Assembly (NCBI GenBank): GCA_024645305.1
Contig: JAHEFU010000076.1
Coordinates: 1-11,936, forward strand
From: Planctomycetales bacterium
Lineage (GTDB): Bacteria > 4484-113 > JAFGCY01
DNA: 11,936 nucleotides
Direction of reading: 5' to 3'
Positions 7,281 to 11,936 of the stretch are shown piece after piece; position 1 is the stretch's first letter; every line of letters begins with the position of its first letter. Position numbers and translations under genes: made by a program. The notes under the pieces are model-generated. The model searched no databases. It worked only from the letters and a program-made list of their open reading frames with translations, and was not told the DNA's origin.

Positions 7281-8558
7281 ATGGCACACTCGCATGGAAT
7301 AACACCGGAGCAGCTCAAGCAGGACAATCCCTACCTGGGTGATCTGGCAAGGATCGGACCGCTGGCAATGGCGGCCGGCGTTGTGCTGTTTGTGATCGGA
7401 TTCGCAATGACCGGTGCCGACCAGCACCAGCGTTTCTACTTCTCGTACATCCACAACTATGTGTTCTTCATGAGCATCAGCATCGGAGCGCTGCTGTTCA
7501 CCCTGGTGAACCACGTGGCGCGGGCCTCCTGGAGTGTGGTCATCCGCCGCATTCCGGAGTTCTTCGCGGGCTCCCTGTGGATGATGGGTATCGCCGGCCT
7601 GCCGATTCTGTACGTCGTACTGACGGGCAGTGTCGAAGTCTACCAGTGGGTGGATGTCGCCAAATGGATTGATGCACCCGAGCAGTCCCTGATCTACAAC
7701 AAGGCCGCCTACCTGAATGCGAACTTCTTCGTGATCCGTTACTTTGTCTACTTCGCATTCTTCTGGCTCGTGGGCCGCGGCCTGCTGCTCAACAGTTCAC
7801 TGAAGATCGACAAACTCGAAAGCATTGAAGACAAGGACAAGGCTCTGCTCAAGGTCTGGCAGCTCAGTGCTCCGGGCCTCGTATTCAGCTTCCTGCTGAT
7901 GACTGTCTTTGCCATCGACATGATCATGTCACTTGATCCGGTCTGGTTCAGCACGATGTTCGGCATCTATTACTTCGCCGGAGCTGTGATCGGCTTCTTC
8001 AGCATGATGATCCTGATCTTCAAGTGGCTGCAGAGCACAGGGCGCCTGAAGGAGGCCGTGACCGTGGAGCATTACCACGACTTCGGCAAGTTCCTGTTCG
8101 CCTTCGTGTTCTTCTGGGGCTACATCGCCTTCAGCCAGTACATGCTGATCTGGTACGCCAGCATCCCCGAGGAGACACGCTGGTTCCACATCCGGCAGAA
8201 TGCCGACTGGACGCCACTCTCCTGGCTCATGCTGATTGGGCACTTCGCCCTGCCCTTCGCTTTCCTGATCAGCCGTTACATCAAGCGCCACAACATCCTG
8301 CTGGCCTGCGGGGCCGTCTGGATGCTGGTCCTGCACTGGCTGGACCACTTCTACCAGGTGATCCCCGAATACCAGCGGGTGACAGGGACCCCCGTGGGCG
8401 GTGGCCTGCCCTTCGCCATAACCGACATCATCTGCCTGCTGGCCATCGGGGCCTTCTGGTTCGGAGCCTTCCTGGTCACGGCGGGCAAGAACCCGATCGC
8501 ACCGATTGGCGATCCGCAGATCGCCAAGTCACTGAAGTTTGACAACGTAAAGGTCTAG
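7281..8558 (+). CDS. actF: ACIII subunit ActF, second NrfD-like membrane protein
   Basis: ActF is a paralogue of ActC in the ACIII membrane arm. In known structures it packs beside ActC and is suspected of a role in proton movement rather than quinol binding. The 425-residue product has about ten membrane spans. Recognisable stretches are YFSYIHNYVFFMSISIGALL near the start, AIDMIMSLDPVWFSTMFG in the middle and FAFVFFWGYIAFSQYMLIWY later. The ATG at 7281 (MAHSHGITPEQLK) is preferred. The frame is open back to an ATG at 7182, but that would add 33 charged residues overlapping actE and lacking homology that I recognise. GGAGG at 7262-7266 lies 14 bases upstream, a long spacing, so coupling with actE (four-base gap) may help initiation. 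No missing conserved region is evident. Confidence 0.93.
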   Translation: MAHSHGITPEQLKQDNPYLGDLARIGPLAMAAGVVLFVIGFAMTGADQHQRFYFSYIHNYVFFMSISIGALLFTLVNHVARASWSVVIRRIPEFFAGSLWMMGIAGLPILYVVLTGSVEVYQWVDVAKWIDAPEQSLIYNKAAYLNANFFVIRYFVYFAFFWLVGRGLLLNSSLKIDKLESIEDKDKALLKVWQLSAPGLVFSFLLMTVFAIDMIMSLDPVWFSTMFGIYYFAGAVIGFFSMMILIFKWLQSTGRLKEAVTVEHYHDFGKFLFAFVFFWGYIAFSQYMLIWYASIPEETRWFHIRQNADWTPLSWLMLIGHFALPFAFLISRYIKRHNILLACGAVWMLVLHWLDHFYQVIPEYQRVTGTPVGGGLPFAITDIICLLAIGAFWFGAFLVTAGKNPIAPIGDPQIAKSLKFDNVKV

Positions 8559-8562
8559 GACC
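8552..8562 (+). other. Mini-hairpin at the actF/downstream gene junction
   Basis: GGTC (8552-8555) and GACC (8559-8562) can pair around the actF stop codon TAG (8556-8558), which forms the whole loop. The AGGA that serves the next gene (8557-8560, seven bases before its ATG at 8568) is partly in the loop and partly in the 3' arm. Four base pairs are weak and may be chance. It is listed because the same arrangement recurs at the next two junctions. Confidence 0.25.
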
Positions 8563-8567
8563 GAACA

Positions 8568-9062
8568 ATGAGCGATTACAAGGTAAAGCACGACGATCAT
8601 AATACCGAGGAACATCAGGACATCGGTGAAGACCTCGGCATGCCCACTATCTGGGGGATCTCGATCGCGTTCTTCTTCATCTGCCTGGCGACCTCCGCCT
8701 GGCTGGTCGGCCTCTTCGGCAAGACTGCCCGCCATGAGAACGACGTCAAGATCTACCATTCTGACAGCGTAACGCTGATTGAAGCCCGGGAGGAGCAGAT
8801 GGCCCGGCTGAACACATATGCAGTGATGGACCCGGCCACCGCCCGCGTGAGCATTCCGATAGATGAGGCCAAGAAACGTGCCCTGCGGGTGCTGATCAAC
8901 CTGGAGCGCAACCCGCCTGAGGCCACCATGCTGATCAATGGCACCGAATCGAAGCCTTTGAATCCATGCGCAGCGGATCCGGAAAATCCCTGTGCCCCTA
9001 CGGAAGATGAAGCCGTTGCGCAACCCGGAACGGCACAGCACAATATCCCTGAGCAGCACTGA
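8568..9062 (+). CDS. Single-span membrane protein of unknown function, between actF and sco
   Basis: This 164-residue protein has no named family that I can give with confidence. It has a His/Asp/Glu-rich cytoplasmic N-terminus (1-24), one membrane helix (about 26-50, GISIAFFFICLATSAWLVGL) and a periplasmic part. The stretch TARVSIPIDEAKKRAL (91-106) resembles a motif in small proteins near haem-copper oxidase and ACIII genes in other phyla. That resemblance is from memory, not a search. Two cysteines (C134 and C142, in NPCAADPENPCAP) lie in the periplasmic part and could form a disulfide or bind metal. The end is a Gln/His/Glu-rich tail. AGGA at 8557-8560 gives a good ribosome binding site seven bases before the ATG. 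The position suggests an accessory ACIII subunit (ActG-like), or an assembly or supercomplex-linking factor. The gene itself is secure, the role is not. Confidence 0.85.
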   Translation: MSDYKVKHDDHNTEEHQDIGEDLGMPTIWGISIAFFFICLATSAWLVGLFGKTARHENDVKIYHSDSVTLIEAREEQMARLNTYAVMDPATARVSIPIDEAKKRALRVLINLERNPPEATMLINGTESKPLNPCAADPENPCAPTEDEAVAQPGTAQHNIPEQH

Positions 9063-9070
9063 GCTCAGGG
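9047..9070 (+). other. Stem-loop over the stop codon, before sco
   Basis: CCCTGAGC (9047-9054) and GCTCAGGG (9063-9070) are perfect inverted repeats of eight bases around an eight-base loop. The loop ends with the TGA stop (9060-9062) of the upstream gene. The 3' arm overlaps AGGGAG (9067-9072), the best ribosome binding site for sco, 13 bases before its ATG. No run of T follows, so it is not an intrinsic terminator. It may gate sco translation, coupling it to translation of the upstream gene, or protect or process the mRNA. Confidence 0.5.
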
Positions 9071-9085
9071 AGTAGAACTGAAGCA

Positions 9086-9937
9086 ATGACATTGAAACGG
9101 GTGACAACTGGAACGGTCTGGACCCTGGCAGCGATCCTGCTGCTGGTCCGGCCGGCCTGCGCCCAGCTCAATGACAAGGTGCCCGAGGAGATGCAGAACA
9201 TCGAGATCGTGGAGCATCTCGATGAGAATATTCCGCTGGACCTCCAGTTCCGTGATGAAAATGGCAACAGCGTCACTCTCGGTGAATATTTCAACGAAGA
9301 CAGGCCCGTCCTGCTGAACCTCGTTTACCTGAACTGCCCGATGCTCTGCACGCTGGTCGTGAATGGCACCTTCGACGCGCTGCAGGAAGCGCAGATGCCG
9401 GATGAGCAGTTCAACATGATCACGGTCAGCTTCGTGGATGGTGAAACACCCGATATGGCCCGCGCCAAGATGGACAACTACATTGCCCGCTATGGTTTGC
9501 CCGCCGGGGCGGCCGAGTGGCACATCCTGACCGGTGCTGACGAGTCAATCCTGCCTCTGTGCAGGGCTGTCGGCTTCGGCTTCGAATATGTCGAGGAACG
9601 CAATGAATACAGCCATCAGGCGGCACTGTTCGTGCTGACCCCTGACGGCCGGATGGCGCGCTATCTGTACGGAGTCATGTTTGAGCCGGGCACACTGAAG
9701 TATTCGCTCATCGAGGCCTCCGAGGGACGCTTTGGCACTACGGTGGACAAGGTCTTCCTGTACTGCTTCCATTACGATGCAGCTGCCGGATCCTATTCCG
9801 CCCAGGCCTGGAACATAGCGAGGGTCTTCCTGACCCTGTGCGCGCTGGTCTTCCTGTTCTTCCTGAGCGGGTACTGGCTAGCCGAGAAAATCAAGCGCAA
9901 ACCTAGGAATCATGGTCCTGTCGAGGGGACCTCGTAA
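9086..9937 (+). CDS. sco1: SCO1/SenC-family copper chaperone for cytochrome oxidase CuA
   Basis: SCO proteins are membrane-bound, thioredoxin-fold copper chaperones or thiol reductases that mature the CuA site of oxidase subunit II. The 283-residue product has an N-terminal signal (about 1-26, ending ACA-Q). The copper/thiol motif CPMLC gives C84 and C88 in NLVYLNCPMLCTL, and the conserved distal histidine is H177 in EYSHQAALFVLTPDG. D118 and P122 lie in SFVDGETPD, matching the family's conserved loop. A C-terminal membrane helix (about 244-265) follows, so the protein is anchored at its C-terminal end instead of by the usual N-terminal helix. This topology is common for SCO proteins in ACIII/caa3 operons, to my knowledge. 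All three copper ligands are present. It lies directly before coxB, its likely client. Confidence 0.93.
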   Translation: MTLKRVTTGTVWTLAAILLLVRPACAQLNDKVPEEMQNIEIVEHLDENIPLDLQFRDENGNSVTLGEYFNEDRPVLLNLVYLNCPMLCTLVVNGTFDALQEAQMPDEQFNMITVSFVDGETPDMARAKMDNYIARYGLPAGAAEWHILTGADESILPLCRAVGFGFEYVEERNEYSHQAALFVLTPDGRMARYLYGVMFEPGTLKYSLIEASEGRFGTTVDKVFLYCFHYDAAAGSYSAQAWNIARVFLTLCALVFLFFLSGYWLAEKIKRKPRNHGPVEGTS

Positions 9938-9944
9938 GACGAGG
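9922..9944 (+). other. Two mutually exclusive hairpins at the sco/coxB junction
   Basis: CGAGG (9922-9926), CCTCG (9930-9934) and CGAGG (9940-9944) follow one another. The middle arm can pair with the first (three-base loop GGA) or with the third (five-base loop TAAGA, which holds the sco stop TAA at 9935-9937). The third arm includes most of GAGGA (9941-9945), the coxB ribosome binding site seven bases before its ATG. One fold would hide that site and the other would free it. The five-pair stems are short, so a function is only a suggestion. Confidence 0.4.
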
Positions 9945-9952
9945 AAAATCTA

Positions 9953-11134
9953 ATGAACTTTGCAACCGCAATAGCTGGCAACCTGAATCTGTCCCTTCTC
10001 GGTACTAGGGGACAGACCTTCTGGCTGCCGGAACAGGCTTCCACGGCAGCAGGTGGTGTGGATCTCTCGTTCTACATCATCTACTGGATCATGGTGTTTT
10101 TCTTCGTATTGCTGATGGGCCTGACGTTCTTGTTCGTGGTCAAGTACCACAAGGGCGTCCACCCCAAGGCTGAGCACACCCCGCACCATAACCTCCCGAT
10201 GGAGCTGTCCTGGATCCTGATTCCCCTGGCCCTCGTAATCGTCATCTTCTGGTACGGCTTCAAGGGCTACATGCACCTGACCACACCACCCGCCAACGCC
10301 TACCAGATCCGGGTCGAGGCCCAGCAGTGGACCTGGGGCTTCGTGTATCCCAACGGCGGCCGCAGCGGCGGAAAGATGGTTGACGACGATGGCAATGCCG
10401 TGCCCGAGGCCTACCTGCATGTCCCGGTGGATACCGACGTCGTGCTGATCATGGAATCCAAGGATGTGCTGCACAGCTTCTACATCCCGGAATTCCGCGT
10501 CAAGCAGGATGTCGTGCCCGGCCGCTACACGAAAGTCTGGTTCAAGGCCACCAAGGAAGGCACCTTCCACATATTCTGCACCGAGTACTGCGGCAAGGAC
10601 CACTCCAGCATGCTCAGCAAGATTGTGGTCGACAGCAAGGAGAACTTCGAGATCTACCTAGAAGACCTGATAGACCGATCGGACAAGTCCCCTGCGGAGA
10701 ACGGTGAGTATTACTACAACATTTTCGGCTGTGTGCAGTGCCATGACACGAAGGACAAGGTGACCATCACCGGACCGACATTCGTGGATGCGTTCGGTGG
10801 CCAGGTCCGCTGCGTGGGCGGGGAATTGGTGGACATGGATGAAAACTACATCCGCGAATCCATCCTCGATCCGCAGGCCAGGATCCACGATGGCTTCCAG
10901 GGTGTGATGCCCACCTTCAAGGGCAAGATTTCCGATGAACAGATTAATGACATAATCGCCTACCTGAAGACCATCAGCAGCAACGTACCTGAAGAGGTCA
11001 AGGATGCACTCCGCCAGGTGGCCGAACCCGGTGAAGCCGAGGCTGCGGGAGAAGCGATGAAAATTGATGACGGTGCGGTCACGGACAGCGCCGCCGCAGG
11101 CGATCCGGCTGGCGAGGCCGCTGGCGGCAACTAG
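9953..11134 (+). CDS. coxB: caa3-type cytochrome oxidase subunit II with fused cytochrome c domain
   Basis: Subunit II accepts electrons at CuA and passes them to haem a in subunit I. The 393-residue product has two membrane helices (about 38-63 and 86-105) and a cupredoxin domain with a complete CuA ligand set: H174 (VLHSFYIP), C209, E211, C213, H217 and M220 (CTEYCGKDHSSM). The aromatic stretch QQWTWGF (124-130) is the usual electron entry region. A fused class I cytochrome c domain follows, with CVQCH at 260-264 and M319 (GVMPTFKG) as the likely sixth ligand, making this a caa3 oxidase. An extra cysteine, C287, lies in that domain. Residues about 357-393 are an Ala/Glu/Gly-rich tail. GAGGA seven bases before the ATG supports the start. 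No clear cleavable signal peptide is seen before the first helix. Confidence 0.96.
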   Translation: MNFATAIAGNLNLSLLGTRGQTFWLPEQASTAAGGVDLSFYIIYWIMVFFFVLLMGLTFLFVVKYHKGVHPKAEHTPHHNLPMELSWILIPLALVIVIFWYGFKGYMHLTTPPANAYQIRVEAQQWTWGFVYPNGGRSGGKMVDDDGNAVPEAYLHVPVDTDVVLIMESKDVLHSFYIPEFRVKQDVVPGRYTKVWFKATKEGTFHIFCTEYCGKDHSSMLSKIVVDSKENFEIYLEDLIDRSDKSPAENGEYYYNIFGCVQCHDTKDKVTITGPTFVDAFGGQVRCVGGELVDMDENYIRESILDPQARIHDGFQGVMPTFKGKISDEQINDIIAYLKTISSNVPEEVKDALRQVAEPGEAEAAGEAMKIDDGAVTDSAAAGDPAGEAAGGN

Positions 11135-11136
11135 GA

Positions 11137-11148
11137 GCAAGCAAGCAA
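11137..11148 (+). repeat. (GCAA)x3 tandem repeat between the coxA ribosome binding site and start codon
   Basis: Three perfect GCAA units fill the space between AGGAG (11133-11137, overlapping the coxB stop TAG) and the coxA ATG at 11149. The spacing is 11 bases, longer than ideal. Loss of one unit would make it seven. Three units are few for slippage, so this is probably chance. Confidence 0.6.
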
Positions 11149-11936
11149 ATGTCAAGTACTGGACAGACCGTAAAGAGCATCCTGACAAGCCCCGTGCATC
11201 CCGAGGTGAACTACCTCAATGCCACCAAGGGTTTCAAGTCATGGTTCTTCACGCTTGACCACAAGCGCATCGGGATCATGTATCTCGGCAGCATCCTGAC
11301 GGCATTCTTCCTCGGGGGAGTCTTCGCGATGCTGATCCGCACGGAGCTTCTGACCCCCGGTCAGATGATGTTCACGAGCGAGCAATACAACAGGGTCTTC
11401 ACCCTGCACGGTGCGATCATGGTGTTCCTCGTGCTGATCCCCGGTATCCCGGCCGCACTCGGCAACTTCGTGCTGCCCCTGATGCTCGGAGCCAAGGACG
11501 TGGCCTTTCCGCGCCTGAACCTGCTGTCGTACCACCTGTACGTGATCGGCATGGTGCTGGCCCTGCTCGTGCTGGGCCTGGGCGGTGTGGATACCGGCTG
11601 GACCTTCTACACACCGTACTCAATCCAGACCCAGACTCCTGTCGTGATGATGGTCTCGGCGGCCTTCATCCTCGGCTTCAGTTCTATCTTTACTGGATTG
11701 AACTTCATCGTGACCATCCACAAGATGCGGCCCCCGAGCATGACCTGGTTCAAGATGCCGCTGATGCTCTGGGCGCTTTACTCCACCGCCGTGATCCAGA
11801 TCGTGGCAACCCCCGTGCTCGGCATCACGCTGCTGCTGCTGATCGTGGAACGAGTGATGGGCATCGGCATCTTCAATCCGGCGCTCGGTGGAGACCCCGT
11901 GCTGTTCCAGCATTTCTTCTGGTTCTACAGCCACCC
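11149..11936 (+). CDS. coxA: Haem-copper oxidase subunit I, A2 type, N-terminal part (cut by the right edge)
   Basis: Subunit I is the catalytic core that reduces O2 at haem a3-CuB and pumps protons. The first 262 residues are present, without a stop. H87 in FTLHGAIMVFLVLIPG is the low-spin haem ligand. GAKDVAFPRLNLLSYHLYV carries the D-channel entrance residues D117 and N124. GFSSIFTGLNFIVTIHKMR and FKMPLMLWALYSTAVIQIVA match conserved helices. The fragment ends in QHFFWFYSH, whose last histidine (H262) starts the HPxVY CuB site. Tyr-Ser just before it, in place of the Gly-His-Pro-Glu arrangement, marks type A2 as in Rhodothermus caa3. The ATG at 11149 is 14 bases after the coxB stop, with AGGAG upstream. 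Subunits III and IV would be expected beyond the edge. Confidence 0.96.
   Translation, partial: MSSTGQTVKSILTSPVHPEVNYLNATKGFKSWFFTLDHKRIGIMYLGSILTAFFLGGVFAMLIRTELLTPGQMMFTSEQYNRVFTLHGAIMVFLVLIPGIPAALGNFVLPLMLGAKDVAFPRLNLLSYHLYVIGMVLALLVLGLGGVDTGWTFYTPYSIQTQTPVVMMVSAAFILGFSSIFTGLNFIVTIHKMRPPSMTWFKMPLMLWALYSTAVIQIVATPVLGITLLLLIVERVMGIGIFNPALGGDPVLFQHFFWFYSH

Noticed and set aside
6302..7327. 341-codon minus-strand open frame opposite actE
   Set aside because: It is antisense to a clear cytochrome c gene with a strong ribosome binding site, and its product is Arg/Val/Ala-rich without family features.
9047..9070. Intrinsic terminator between the unknown gene and sco
   Set aside because: The stem is good but no T-tract follows it, and the operon clearly continues into sco and coxB.
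529..11936. A wholly new biological system in the main operon
   Set aside because: All but one of the genes match known ACIII, SCO and caa3 oxidase components in a known order, so novelty is limited to the one unknown protein and the possible RNA elements.

Overview
This window carries the 5' part of a respiratory operon of an aerobic Gram-negative bacterium. It encodes a complete Alternative Complex III (ACIII, a cytochrome bc1-independent quinol:cytochrome c oxidoreductase) followed directly by genes for a caa3-type haem-copper oxidase. GC content looks moderate to high in the genes and low in the leader. A Fur-box-like palindrome and the general gene style fit a proteobacterium, possibly gammaproteobacterial, but the sequence alone does not fix the taxon.

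Layout. Positions 1-222 hold the 5' part of an unidentified gene on the minus strand, running off the left edge. Positions 223-528 are a divergent intergenic region. Next to the leftward gene it has overlapping Fur-like palindromes (252-285), and it has an AT-rich stretch before the rightward operon. From 529 to the right edge every gene is on the plus strand and tightly packed: actA (pentahaem cytochrome c), actB (Tat-targeted Fe-S protein), actC (NrfD-like membrane subunit), actD (DUF3341), actE (monohaem cytochrome c), actF (second NrfD-like subunit), a small single-span membrane protein of unknown function, a SCO-family copper chaperone, coxB (CuA subunit with a fused cytochrome c domain) and coxA (subunit I, cut by the right edge). 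Junctions are ATGA overlaps or gaps of 1 to 23 bases. No intrinsic terminator, mobile element, tRNA, rRNA or CRISPR array is visible.

How it works together. By family knowledge, ACIII oxidises membrane quinol at ActC and passes electrons through the ActB Fe-S clusters and the haems of ActA and ActE. The cytochrome c domain fused to CoxB then takes them to CuA and on to the haem a/a3-CuB site of CoxA, where O2 is reduced. The SCO protein probably loads copper into the CuA site. The CoxA fragment ends in FWFYSH, which marks it as an A2-type oxidase (Tyr-Ser in place of the D-channel glutamate).

The operon type is known. The most interesting items here are three successive gene junctions where the upstream stop codon sits in the loop of a small hairpin whose 3' arm holds or touches the next ribosome binding site; the conserved-looking but uncharacterised 164-residue membrane protein between actF and sco; and the Fur-like palindrome cluster in front of the unidentified leftward gene.
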